A stretch of 64,000 nucleotides of DNA from Actinostola sp. cb2023 (lineage: Eukaryota > Cnidaria > Anthozoa > Actiniaria > Actinostolidae): NCBI GenBank assembly GCA_033675265.1, contig JAUJYZ010001467.1, positions 434,001 to 498,000 on the forward strand. The letters run 5' to 3'. Within the stretch, counting starts at the first letter, position 1. The number at the start of each line of letters is the position of its first letter. The position numbers and the translations under genes are program-made. The notes beneath the pieces are model-generated. The model was not told the DNA's origin. It made no database searches and saw only the letters and a program-made list of their open reading frames with translations. Of the stretch, positions 36,830 to 46,950 are shown piece after piece.

Positions 36830-38858
36830 ATTCATTATTAGCCGACGAAACGCTATTTAAAGAACTCAAAACTCCAATTTCTTCGCATCGTTCAGCACAA
36901 CATTGTTCTGGTGTTCTCGAAGGCCGTTCTCGAATGGTAAGCTTGACGCATGCGCAGTTCTTCTAGTTTTACAAGACCCATCTGACGTGTACAAGAAATT
37001 CCGATGCCAATAACTCAAAAACTGTTCGGTAAAATGTTTAAATTTTTTGTCATTTTTTTCTACTTAGGTTCAAAATTGCATAGGTGAAATAGAAACAAAT
37101 TCTGTAATGAGAAGCTTTTTATAACTAACAAAATAGGTTTTTGCGATATATTATGAATTATATAATTTTTTCGTTTTCTCTCAAAAGAAAGATCAAGGGT
37201 GAAACTCAAAATTTGCAAGCTAAAAAAAAAATTCACCGAATGGAAATCGAGTTATAATTTTTTTAATGAGAATTAAGGGTCTAATTGGAAGTACTATGTA
37301 GTTGCCGTGACAACATCAAACGTCATAGTGTCATAAATTTTCGAATCTTTATTTGTCCAGCTTCAAAATGGCATATTGAATCAATATCTTGTCTTAAGCA
37401 ATTTAAAGTTATAGGAGTTTGTCAATGAGTGCATAGTTATTCTGAAATACCCTTTCCAGCCTCCTTAAAAACCTATTCAGCCTGATTTCTCACTAAGCAC
37501 CCAACATGACGAGCCGCATAGATTTTTATATGTGATAAGATGATCGACAGTTGCTAGGATTAAGGTCGATTAAGTTAACAGGATTAAGTAAAGGTAGCTA
37601 TCAACAGCAACATTATCGTCATCAGTCATGCTGAGCATATCGGCAGGGGTTTAACATAACTCTGTCAACGTTAAGGAAAAATTGAACTATCTTATAAGAA
37701 AATCTAGCAAGAAACGCAATGAAACATGTGTAGGGACAACTTGCGAAATCACGTCACAACATCAAATGAATTGGTATTTGAGATCATTTGAAATACCCGC
37801 GCTTCCATGATGCTGGGTATTTAGTTACGAATTGTTGACAGACGTTATAAATCTGTACATTTCTTGTACACGTCCGTACTGAGACATGCAAATTCGAGAA
37901 TAGTAAAATTAATAAATTACAATCTGAAACGTATTTATTTAAACAATCGCTAAGGAATTTTGAAAAAACGCGTGATTAGTATATCTATTTTTGTGTGGAA
38001 AGTAGGGATATTTTGCGTAGGGTGAGTTGGCATGATAACACGAGTTATCGAATTACAAGGTCATCACATTCCCGCGCTTTCTCTACTGGACTACAACTCG
38101 CTCTGTACAATCTGCCATTTTATGGTTTATTTCTGCACGATATCTTGGTTGATTTGGCCCAAATAGAGATATTCCATGTTCATGCTATCTTTGTTGGTAC
38201 CGAATGTGATTTGATCTTGCATTTTGACACGAAGGAATCGATATATAATTTGGCGGGAAGAATTATCTTTTATTTTACTACTTTGGATCGGTAGCAAGGT
38301 TTCAGTAGCATCCTGGAAGCAGCAGCCAGTGAATTATACTTGGCCCGCAAGAGCAAAACCTCTGTGAGTATAATTACAGCCGTGATCGCCATGTGCTTCC
38401 TTGGAAATTAATCTCAATTTGCTTTATTTAGCAGCTAGAAGTTGTGTTTATTTATTACATGAAGGACCCCTGCAGGCCGATGTTCTGTGATTCAGTCGAA
38501 GACTGAACAGCAGCAAGGTTCAGAATACGCATACGTTCGTCACTTTATGGATAATCTAATGATATATAGTAATTAAGAAAAATCGAAATATTTTATGCCT
38601 TCAATGTATAAGCGATGAGAATTCGAAGTTATAAGTTTTAGTGCGTTATTCTCCCCGGGGGGAAGGGGTACATATAAGCTATGTGTGCTATTTGAGCTTG
38701 AGGTCTGGGATAGGGTATATATATATTTTGTCCATTTGGACTGGGATAGGGTATGTGTTTTTTTTACAGCGAACATAATAATAATGCAACCAAGTATTTA
38801 TCATTCTGTTTGACGTTTACGAGTATTTTACGACTTCTAATAATAATAATAATTAACT
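36830..38858. other. Non-coding region, partly element end, partly intron
   Basis: The part to 37464 is the right end of the TTAA element. The rest is intron of unit 2. At 38650-38765 there is a degenerate copy of the G-rich MITE (CCCCGGGGGGAAGGGGTAC, then GGGATAGGGTATATA). The frame at 37995-38294 resembles nothing I know. Confidence 0.5.
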
Positions 38859-39349
38859 TGTCGAGCAGAGGGGTGGGATGTAGGTGCCTTCACTACAGCA
38901 GAATTCCCGGCAATAAGCAACAAGCCAATAAGGAGGTAACCATGGCAACCTAGCCACAGGTCACCCCCTTCATGGGCACCTTGTCACACTGATTTCTCAG
39001 TGGAAAACTTGTTATACTTACCACTCCTTCTTCTATCAATGGCGGCTGGGTGGGTGGGGCAACAGCAAAAACCCACAAGCTAACCAGCAATGGCAGAGCA
39101 AAGCAACGAGCAATGGCGGAGCAAGCGGCATGCGAGCAACGTGGCGAGCAACTGAGCCAGGCGCATGCGCAGTACCAATGATACCGCTGACCTGGCATCT
39201 CTCCTAGTTAACTTTGCTTACTAGTAACCACATTTAACTTGTCGAGCAGAGGGGTGGGATGTAGGTGCCTTCACTACAGCAGAATTCCCGGCAATAAGCA
39301 ACAAGCCAATAAGGAGGTAACCATGGCAACCTAGCCACAGGTCACCCCC
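38859..39349. repeat. DIRS split direct repeats B2, A2 and B1
   Basis: B2 (38859-38969) and B1 (39236-39349) share AACTTGTCGAGCAGAGGGG through GCCACAGGTCACCCC. A2 (39059-39234) repeats A1 (43545-43721), from GCAACAGCAAAAACCC through TACTAGTAACCACATT. Each A copy contains a minus-strand ATG frame beginning MPGQRYHWYCACAWLSCSPR that runs out of the repeat. Confidence 0.88.
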
Positions 39350-39506
39350 CAAGATATCCAATTCCAAGTAACTGAAGTGCTTGGAGAAGGTGGACCGTGG
39401 CGAGGCCATGGTTATGTCCACCATCCCCAAAACAGAACTCCAAGCACACCATCCCTCAATCGCGCTATTATCATCATAAGACCCAGAAGTAGACAAACTT
39501 ACCCAA

Positions 39507-40547
39507 TCATGCCAGTTTTTTAGAAGAATTTATAATCACGTCACAAGGGGTCTGAATGTACTGTTTATATGCGTCACTTCTCCAACGGCCCATAACTTGG
39601 ATGAGATGATCTGGGATGCCCACTTTTGCTGCCATGGTTGCAGCACCAATCCGGAAACTATGACTGGAATAGTTTCCTTTACAGCCCGAAGCTTGCAAAA
39701 TGAATATCAATCGTTCTGTAACCAATTGACGAGATAACGGCTGTCCGTTCGCCATTAGAAACAGGGGGCCAGAATTGTTACCCCGGCGTGTCAAATAGTC
39801 TAGAACTGCATGGACTGCGCAGATAGATGAGGACCCTTGGCCAATATAAATGAAACTTCCTTGGCGAAAAGGATCAGTTTTAGAAGCTTTTATGTTTAAA
39901 CGCAAGCATGTAGGTAATGTAGCAGAGTCCACAGTCACATCCTCGGCCGATAAGTGAAACTTGGAGTCGAATGCAGAAAGACTTGGTACTGTAAATTCGG
40001 CAGATCTTAGAAACCCGAAATAAGCCATGGTACATGCTGCCCAGAACATGCAGTCATTGTAGGCAGTTACATCCAGACTTGACCGTATCAATCTCAAGAC
40101 TTCACAAGTCACTGGCAATCTCATATTTGTTCTAGCTACTCCTTGCATACGTTTGATACCTCTAACCACCCGCTGCAGTCGTAAACAATTTTGCAATGGA
40201 TCTGCAAAACCTTGGTCAATATGTAAAGAGCGAACAGCAGACAAATATACTTTAATTGAAGAGTGTCGCAATGATTCTGCCAACATTGTTGCAAATAAAC
40301 AAAGTGTCCATTCATCAGCTGGGCATGGAGAGCCAGATGATGAGAGGTGACCACTTGTATAACAGAAATCAATAAACTTTTTCTGTGCACTAGAATAGCT
40401 CCTATGTGTAGACTGGGCTAAACCCTGATGCATGAATGTTAAACAGCGACCTTCTAAGGAGTTTGAGACAAAAGCGCCAACAGCTGCTGCGGAACTGGTG
40501 TCGGAGATTTCTTTGCCAAAGGGGCCAATTGGCGGAAAACCTGCCAA
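39507..40547 (-). CDS. DIRS tyrosine recombinase
   Basis: This 346-residue frame is intact. It has the core features of DIRS tyrosine recombinases: RSYSSAQKKFIDFC and an SIKVYLSAVRSLH helix in the N-terminal arm-binding part, FLRSAEF with the first catalytic arginine, HSFRIGAATMAAK with the H-x-x-R pair, and GRWRSDAYKQYIQTP with the nucleophilic tyrosine. The enzyme would insert the circular DNA copy into the genome. Its start overlaps, in another frame, the tail of the RNase H frame (to about 40454), the usual DIRS arrangement. It terminates about 160 bases from repeat B1. Confidence 0.9.
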   Translation of the reverse strand: MAGFPPIGPFGKEISDTSSAAAVGAFVSNSLEGRCLTFMHQGLAQSTHRSYSSAQKKFIDFCYTSGHLSSSGSPCPADEWTLCLFATMLAESLRHSSIKVYLSAVRSLHIDQGFADPLQNCLRLQRVVRGIKRMQGVARTNMRLPVTCEVLRLIRSSLDVTAYNDCMFWAACTMAYFGFLRSAEFTVPSLSAFDSKFHLSAEDVTVDSATLPTCLRLNIKASKTDPFRQGSFIYIGQGSSSICAVHAVLDYLTRRGNNSGPLFLMANGQPLSRQLVTERLIFILQASGCKGNYSSHSFRIGAATMAAKVGIPDHLIQVMGRWRSDAYKQYIQTPCDVIINSSKKLA

Positions 40548-42034
40548 TTGAAACGAGATAAAGCATCAGCTATGCCATTATGAACTCCTGGTACGTGAAC
40601 AGCAGAAACGTAAAACCCCACTGTGCTGCAGCAAGCAGCAAATTTCTCATCAGATGCATTATATTGGGCTCTTTCGATGTTCTAGCATTCAAAATATACA
40701 CTACTGACTCATTGTCCACCCTAAAAAGTACTCGCTGGCGGCACCATCGATCCCCCCAAACATGAGCTGCAACCACCACTGGGAACAGTTCCTTGTATGC
40801 GATGGAAAGACCAAACTGGTCAGGGGACCACTGCCCATTAAACCATTCGGACTCCACGAAAGCTCCAAAGCCAATGGTACCTGAAGAGTCTGAGCCAACA
40901 CACACGTTGGGCGGATTCTCCAAGCCGGGAAACAAAAAGAAACTTATTCCATTCCACTGGCCAAAGAAATCGAGCCACCATTTCAAGTCTTTTTTGAACT
41001 CTGAATTCAGACGAATTGGATGGTTGTCGTTACGGAAGCAACATATCAGGTCAATCATACGGCGAAGGAAAGCGCGACCAGGCCATACGACCTTGCATGC
41101 GTGGTGGAGCAGACCTATCAACGATTGCAATTCTTTCTTGCGACACCATTTATACCCTGACCAAGCTAATAGCAAATCATATATAGCAGAACATTTTTCA
41201 TCAGGAAGACGCGCTGTCTCAGCTACTGTATCCAATTCGATACCAAGAACCACCATGCATGATGCTGGGCCCACACATTTTTGAGGGTGCAACGGGAGGC
41301 CTAGATCCTTAATCACCGAGGTAGCAATTGACAGATGATTAGCGCATATGGGTGAATTTGCAGGACCAGCAATAACAAAGTCATCTAAGTAATGCAGGAT
41401 ATCCTCGATTGAATAATTGGATTTCAAAATCCATTCTGCTGCCTCTGCCACAGAATTAAAGATGCTAGGGGCAGATCGCAAGCCAAAGGGTAGCACAAGA
41501 TCAATATAGAACTTTGACCGCCATCTCATTCCGAGCAAATGGCGATCAGCAGGGTGTACTGGAATATTCCTATAAGCAGTTTCAATGTCAAATTTTGCCA
41601 AAAGAGCTCCCCTTCCCAAATTTTGTAAGCATGCTGATAATATCATCAATTTTAATGTATTGAAGAGACCACGCCTCCGCATCAATTCCATCATTTACGC
41701 TGTGGCCTGAAGGAGACGATAAATCAATAATCAGGCGCCACTTCCCAGGTTGGCCCTTTTTCGGAATCACGCCAAAACTGCTAATCTGGAGAGGATGAAT
41801 TGGGCTAGAATCAAAGGGGCCAGCTACCCGTCCTAGCTTAACCTCATTACCAAGGTACGCATCAATAACTGCAGCATGCTGATAGGCAGATGGTTTGTTC
41901 TTTTTTGCTGCTTTTAAGGAAACAGAGGCATCAAAACCTAGATTGAATCCTTCTTTAATACCTTGCAAAACTTGTGCAACCATTGCTCTATCTGGGTGAT
42001 TTTGTAATTCATGCGAAAACTTTGCATAGTTCAA
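40454..42034 (-). pseudogene. DIRS reverse transcriptase-RNase H, two frameshifts
   Basis: The frame 42034-41588 covers the RT N-terminus (PSAYQHAAVIDAYLGNEV, ISSFGVIPKKGQPGKWRLI). A one-base shift near 41610, in a run of G and A, moves to the frame 41694-40570. That frame has LLAKFDIETAYRNIPVHP, LPFGLRSAPSIFN and the catalytic ILHYLDDFVI, then the RNase H parts CVGSDSSGTIGFGAF, IAYKELFPV and FRVDNESVVYIL. A second one-base shift near 40615 restores VHVPGVHNGIADALSRF and a proline-rich end (SPTPVPQQ) that stops at about 40454. RT copies the element RNA and RNase H removes the template. Both shifts are in short homopolymer runs, so a sequencing cause is possible. Confidence 0.85.
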
Positions 42035-42209
42035 TGGTGAAATGTTTGCTACTGCCGGAAGGGCTGCACACGATCCTAAAAGAGAACCAATATATTACAA
42101 ATTGCCTATAGCGTTAACTAGTTTAACTACACATCGCAAATGAGAACTGTAACAATGAACAATAGGAAGGTTAATTTTTATATAAGTCTAGTTTGTGCTT
42201 TTGTTTTCT

Positions 42210-43439
42210 TTATCTCTTCCTTCGCTTCACATCTGAATGCTCCTCATGACGGCTATGCTCTGATTTGGACGATCTTGAGTAGCAAGAGACACTGCGGTGC
42301 TCACCAGAACAGGTGCTACAGGCGTGACGGAAGCGGCACTGCGATGTAACCGTACTTGAGGCAGACACCCTCGGGCGTACCTGGGCCCCAGCTGTATGGA
42401 AGTTATAGAGCTGAACACTCATCGTAGACCAGTTGATTTGCCTCTCAGCCGCTGCTTGCTCCCTGAACTCTTTGTCATAGTTTAGCCATGCACTGCCGCT
42501 AAACTGGCGATAAGTACGTAAAATGAGCAGCTTATACTTTATCAAGTCCACCCAGCGGTTTGGGAAATAAGACCCCAAGATAAAAGAGAAGATTGTAAAG
42601 GCCTCCAACCATGTGACAATATCGTTTATCTGGCGTTTGTTCTTTTTAGGGGTAGGAGAGAACACCAAACGTCCTTCGAACATCAACTGCGGTTCTGGCT
42701 CGTTAAAGGAGATGTTCTCGGGTAATAGATCTTCAAAATTTACGTACTTGCCAAGTATTATTTGAGATACAACTTTGTATGGCACGGGGGAATAACCCGG
42801 GCCGATTACGAAGGGCTGCTGAAAGGTTGGAGCCAATCCGGGCGACTGTATAACGCTTTCGAGTGTAGAACTTCCCGCGGCGCTATTTAGAGCCGCCGAT
42901 TGATGTGAAGCGAACGGTGACACAAATGACGGCACAACAAGGGTATTGAACGTACCTGAACTGGCTGAAGAAGACGACGCAGGAATGCCGGTTGCCGAAC
43001 CCATAGGCATAGTAGCGGCCACATGTGTAGGATTTGGTGCGATATTTGTCGCTGATGGCCATGGTAAGGTTGTTCCTGCTTGACCAAGAAGGGCCGCCTG
43101 TTCGGCGATGGAATTTGTCCTTGTAGTTGTAGCCAAAGGTCCAGCCAACGGCAAAGGGGTGCTGGTCGCCACAATGCTTGGTACCGGCAGCGATGGCGCG
43201 ATTCCCGCCGAAAGTAATGCCGAGTTTACCATCGAGGACAACGGGGCCTTCATCGCTTCAATTAACGAGGCGATTAATTCCGAAGATGCCACGGTACCCG
43301 AAGGCGAAGCAGGAGTGACCGTGGGCGAAGCCGCCACCAAAGAAGTACAAGTGGTAGTGGTAGTGGTAGGTGAATCGGTCGATGAACTTGAAGACGACGG
43401 GATGAAACTGTCCCTGCTGTTTCTCGTCTCTCGAGGCAT
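42210..43439 (-). CDS. DIRS ORF1 (Gag-like protein)
   Basis: A 409-residue open frame precedes the RT, in the position of the DIRS Gag-like ORF. The N-terminal two thirds is serine, threonine, proline and alanine rich (for example SSSSSSTDSPTTTTTT) and probably disordered. The conserved part is near residues 250-340 (VTWLEAFTIFSFILGSYFPN, YDKEFREQAAAERQINWS). A cysteine-histidine cluster (CRFRHACSTCSGEHRSVSC) follows and resembles a zinc knuckle, and the C-terminus is basic. It would package element RNA. The start codon chosen is the first ATG after repeat A1. Confidence 0.75.
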   Translation of the reverse strand: MPRETRNSRDSFIPSSSSSSTDSPTTTTTTCTSLVAASPTVTPASPSGTVASSELIASLIEAMKAPLSSMVNSALLSAGIAPSLPVPSIVATSTPLPLAGPLATTTRTNSIAEQAALLGQAGTTLPWPSATNIAPNPTHVAATMPMGSATGIPASSSSASSGTFNTLVVPSFVSPFASHQSAALNSAAGSSTLESVIQSPGLAPTFQQPFVIGPGYSPVPYKVVSQIILGKYVNFEDLLPENISFNEPEPQLMFEGRLVFSPTPKKNKRQINDIVTWLEAFTIFSFILGSYFPNRWVDLIKYKLLILRTYRQFSGSAWLNYDKEFREQAAAERQINWSTMSVQLYNFHTAGAQVRPRVSASSTVTSQCRFRHACSTCSGEHRSVSCYSRSSKSEHSRHEEHSDVKRRKR

Positions 43440-43544
43440 GATTCCTATTAAACCAAATACTCCCCAAAGATAACTTCGCTTTTAAAAGGCAGAGTAGTTG
43501 TACAGGCAATCACTTTGCAGAAATTCGGAACCAACCAGGCGAAA

Positions 43545-43721
43545 GCAACAGCAAAAACCCACAAGCTAACCAGCAATGGCAGAGCAAAGCAACGAGCAAT
43601 GGCGGAGCAAGCGGCATGCGAGCAACGTGGCGAGCAACTGAGCCAGGCGCATGCGCAGTACCAATGATACCGCTGACCTGGCATCTCTCCTAGTTAACTT
43701 TGCTTACTAGTAACCACATTA
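43545..43721. repeat. DIRS split direct repeat A1
   Basis: This is the 5' repeat on the element's own strand, matching A2 at 39059-39234 almost base for base. The promoter should lie in or just inside it. Confidence 0.88.
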
Positions 43722-43890
43722 ATAATTTAATTCTTGAAAAAGCGCATTACATATAAATCTCAATGCTCTTTACAAGTAATAAGAAAAAATAAAAAATATA
43801 GAAAATAAATATAATAAATATAACTTTCTAATGATTGTAGCGGCAAAACAATAATTATTAGCTTCAAATTGATCACGAATTTTCAACTTG

Positions 43891-44207
43891 TGCGTTATAC
43901 CTGCGGTCTCGTAGACAGCTTGGGTAGGCCTAGTGCGTTATACCTGCGGTCTCGTGGACAGCTTGGGTAGGCCTAGTGCGTTATACCTGCGGTCTCGTGG
44001 ACAGCTTGGGTAGGCCTAGTGCGTTATACCTGCGGTCTCATGGACAGCTTGGGTAGGCCTAGTGCGTTATACCTGCGGTCTCATGGACAGCTTGGGTAGG
44101 CCTAGTGCGTTATACCTGCGGTCTCGTGGACATCTTGGGTAGGCCTAGTGCGTTATACCTGCGGTCTCGTAGACAGCTTGGGTAGGCCTAGTGCGTTATA
44201 CCTGCAG
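43891..44207. repeat. 43-base minisatellite, seven full copies plus a partial
   Basis: The unit begins TGCGTTATACCTGCGGTCTC and ends GGGTAGGCCTAG. Starts are every 43 bases from 43891 to 44192. Variation is limited to G/A at the TCGTGG/TCATGG position and one AGC to ATC change. It is far more GC-rich than its surroundings. Confidence 0.95.
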
Positions 44208-44464
44208 TATCTTGTTAATAGCCTACCCCGTATATATCTTTTAAGGGGTACTTTCTAACGTGCGCATACCTGCTGCATAGAAGGCTACTTGGACTAGTGA
44301 CCGGGGGTGGGGTGGACTATAAATGGTCAACTATCCTAAACAACACCAAATACAAGCATCATACTGTACTAGTTATCATTATTTTCCTTTTATTGACTTT
44401 ACAACGTACGTACTGAATTACATGTAATTAGCACTGAAAGGGCTTAATAAAGTTGTATTGTATT

Positions 44465-44862
44465 GCCCATTACAAAAAAGAGCAGGGGACTGGGAACGAG
44501 TTTATTATAATTAATGTAATTACGAAATTAAGTTCATGACATGAAACAACATGTTGAAATTATCATATGTGCAAAGTTTGATGTGACTTGAGTGAATTCT
44601 GTCGGAATTATAAACTTTTGAAATTTTGAAATTTTACAGTGAATGTGTGGTTTGGGTAGACGTAAAAAAATACAGAGTTTGTATGGGAAAATGTACATCT
44701 TTGATGCCCTCTAGCATCGTCAATATTAAGCCAAAGTTCACCAAACTTTCCAGATTAGCTAAGTTTGATCTGCTCTGTCAGAAAATAATGCCCATTTTTG
44801 CTAGTTTCTTTTTGAATTAGTTTTACGGACTTGGTCCCAGTCCCCTGCTCTTTTTTGTAATG
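44465..44862. mobile_element. 400-base MITE with ~30-base TIRs
   Basis: The ends CCATTACAAAAAAGAGCAGG then GGACTGGGA are repeated inverted at the right side. It directly follows the AATAAAGTTGTATTGTATTG tail of another repeat. The small frame inside (44626-44820) has no family match. Confidence 0.8.
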
Positions 44863-44969
44863 GCCAATTGTATTCAGGAATGGGACGTGCGGCTGGACAG
44901 GGTATGGTGTTTCGCCTCTATGTCGTGAATTAGAACAGAGTGTATAATTTTACTTGAGTTTGTTGTAAA

Positions 44970-45375
44970 CCCAGGGGGGATCAGTACTCCCATATATACG
45001 CTATAGTAGGTACATGTATGTGCCGCCGGTCTTTAGGGTATGGTTTTTGAACCCTCCAGATTCTTAAAATTGGGTACTATATTTTTCATTTTTACTATCA
45101 AATAAAATCATATTTGATCCTCAAATAGGGTACACTTTTTTATTTTCAAAAATATTCGCATAGCGTAACAGCCCGCGTATGTACCTCTGGTAATTGCGAT
45201 TCATTTATTCCTTAAATTGGGTCTATTTCAGTGACAATCCTTGGAACATTTTTGAAAAGGTAAGAATTTTCCCATCCCTGCGGCAATTCATATCCTACTT
45301 TTCCAGCCTCCATGAGTACAGGCCCCTGGCCTCAGGGGGTCCTAAACAGGGTCTGGAACGGGGAGGGAGAGGAGA
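44970..45375. mobile_element. G-rich short TIR repeat, copy 2
   Basis: It has the same order of motifs as 3873-4227: a GGGGGGAT start, TACTCCCATATATACGCTAT, GGGTATGGTTTTTGAACC, a GGGTAC-rich middle, then a CCTCAGGGGGTCC end. Confidence 0.6.
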
Positions 45376-46272
45376 GTAGTCTTTTCTTCGTGTCAGGTGT
45401 TCGTATGTATGTTACTTTTTAAAATGCATGCAATAAATTGCCATACGTTACACTTATGCTTCTATAGAATGATTCCAATTACCTGGGCACTACTTCTAGT
45501 GCACTACTTCTAGTTAGCTGTCAGTGTTAATTAGATGCAAAGGAACAAAAGAAAACAAGAGTGAGTGTCTAATAACGTGAATTGGTGTAGTACATACAGC
45601 ACAATCCAAGTAACTCGACAACTACTTCGCTCAGATAATATCCCTTCATTCTTTTTTACAATACATATATAGTATTGTTTATTTTTGTTTAGAATATTAC
45701 ATATTTTGCGCTTAATAAATAAAGTTTATAATTACATGTACAGTAAAAGTTTACCCCCGTTTAATAACTCGAACATTGCTTCGATTTGGAGAGTTCGCCG
45801 GCGTTAGCGCGCGAAGTTCTATATATGACAACCGTACGTGATTTATCTTGAAATTGTTGGCATTAAGTCGTTATTAAAGTACTAAATATACAAAATATAT
45901 AAAAAGCATTCATTTACCGTGTTTACTGTAGAAACCTCAAAATTATATTTATAATAATCATCAGTGTTTGTGCAGGGGAGATCGGTTTACAAATCCCTGT
46001 CAGTGCGAACTCGAATCTGGTAGATTTAGTGCGATAAGTTAATTGGATAATGCTCGAAAGTACAAAGGGAGCCAGGAACTCCTGCTGTTATAACGGATGC
46101 ACTCAGTGCAGCCGAAAGTAAATCACTAAGGCGTGCGGCTTGCCATGATATAAGAACCATTTCAGCATAACTTGGAAAAATAGGGGTTCTTTTATGTGGC
46201 TTTTTACTGTATACTGTATATGCAGTCTACATCGTGTTCGAGTGAAATATTCAGGCTATAAAGATTATTTAG
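45376..46272. other. Non-coding tail of the expanded intron
   Basis: AT-rich with no gene seen. Homology with the unit 3 intron resumes at about 46205 (TATATGCAGTCTACAT then GTGTTCGAGTGAAATATT, compare 58446-58475), which marks the right limit of the DNA added to unit 2. Confidence 0.6.
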
Positions 46273-46654
46273 CTAATATAGGTATTTAGGTACCAAATAT
46301 GAATGGTACGTGTATGTGTGCGTTAATGGTGTTCTTATTACGAATGGAATGTCAAGCTTCTAAAAATAATTGTCAACACCATCGTTTACACTGACCAATT
46401 ATGAGCGCATAGTCCAAGTCAAACTCGGGACTAGCGTGCACGTGATGTTGGACCAAAAGGGAATTGGGTTCTTCGAGAAAAATAGCCCTCTTGTGTTCTT
46501 TTAATCCAGTTTTTAAGGCACGATTGGTTTGACCGATACAAACCTTTTCACAGTCCTTACATTTTATTTTGTAAACTACCGCCGTGATGCATGGTAACTT
46601 TTTCTGGTTTATCTTTAGGTTTTCTAAACATGGATCCATTGGTTTTAATGGCAA
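46273..46654 (-). pseudogene. Penelope-like GIY-YIG endonuclease fragment, unit 2 intron
   Basis: The minus-strand frame has VVYKIKCKDCEKVCIGQTNR then LKTGLKEHKRAI, the GIY-YIG nuclease pattern of Penelope-like elements. It continues with FDLDYALIIGQCKRWC. A stop follows, and the family ending LEAWHSIRNKN can be read beyond it with breaks. The same fragment lies at the same place in unit 3 (58490-58830), so it inserted before the units were duplicated. Confidence 0.75.
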
Positions 46655-46659
46655 CTTAC

Positions 46660-46771
46660 GTTATTAACTCTTTTTCTTTGGTGTTTCTTTTTGCATGGTC
46701 GATGATGCTGAGCATCGCAGTACACGACCGTTTGTCAGATGAGCTGCTTACTGTAAACTGAGGGGCTGTGG
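46660..46771 (-). CDS. FN3-like domain, N-terminal half, unit 2
   Basis: This 112-base exon lies between a TTTTGTAG acceptor and a GTAAGT donor. It enters in phase 1, matching the end of SRCR-C, and leaves in phase 2, matching the FN3 half at 28722-28902. It reads TAPQFTVSSSSDKRSCTAML then SIIDHAKRNTKEKELI. The unit 3 copy (58835-58946) has identical length and phases. Alone it has no clear signature. Joined to the next exon it forms a domain of FN3 size and pattern. Confidence 0.7.
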
Positions 46772-46950
46772 CTACAAAACAAAGACAAGCAATACGTTAT
46801 CATGTTTTTATCATGTTTCCATAATCCACAAGAAAGCCGTCATTTAATGATATGGTTTGAAGTATTGAAAATGATATGTAAAAGATACGTTTACTTGCAT
46901 AACATGTTAGAGATACGAATCTAATGAATCCAGTTTTCTGTACAACTCAC

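Larger units (their letters stand above)
29315..37464. mobile_element. 8.15 kb TTAA-flanked DNA element (Kolobok-like)
   Basis: The left end (GTAGGCTGGAAAGGGT after TTAA at 29311-29314) and the reverse complement of the right end (GGAGGCTGGAAAGGGT before TTAA at 37465-37468) match. TTAA is the target site of Kolobok and piggyBac elements. Between them are a Mutator-domain transposase pseudogene (29949-32446), a nested element with long inverted repeats (32405-35742) and a DEDDh exonuclease pseudogene (35811-36812), all on the plus strand. The short TIR and the degraded genes leave some doubt about whether these are truly the element limits. It lies in the FN3 intron of unit 2 and is absent from unit 3. 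Confidence 0.6.
38859..43721 (-). mobile_element. DIRS-order retrotransposon with split direct repeats (Ngaro/PAT-like)
   Basis: Read on the minus strand, the order is repeat A1 (43721-43545), ORF1, RT-RNase H, tyrosine recombinase, repeat B1 (39349-39236), A2 (39234-39059) and B2 (38969-38859). This A-ORFs-B-A-B layout of split direct repeats is that of Ngaro- and PAT-type DIRS elements, which integrate through a circular intermediate using a tyrosine recombinase rather than an integrase. A and B are about 177 and 111 bases, and the copies are almost identical. The element is 4.86 kb, and its flanks (AATAATAATT on the left, AATAATTT on the right) show no target duplication, as expected. Two single-base frame breaks in RT-RNase H make this copy defective or reflect read errors. 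Confidence 0.88.

Noticed and set aside
37995..38294. A 99-codon plus-strand frame.
   Set aside because: No recognisable motif, no splice context and a start that is not ATG in the sequence.
40136..41284. Several open frames inside the DIRS genes on either strand.
   Set aside because: They overlap the RT, RNase H and recombinase in other frames and carry no family motifs.
43891..44207. Regular repeats that could suggest a CRISPR array.
   Set aside because: The 43-base units are contiguous with no spacers, and the DNA is clearly eukaryotic. It is a minisatellite.
46373..46654. Treating the GIY-YIG frame as an exon of the SRCR gene.
   Set aside because: The neighbouring exons splice in phase without it, and its motifs are those of Penelope-like elements. 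It is intronic debris.
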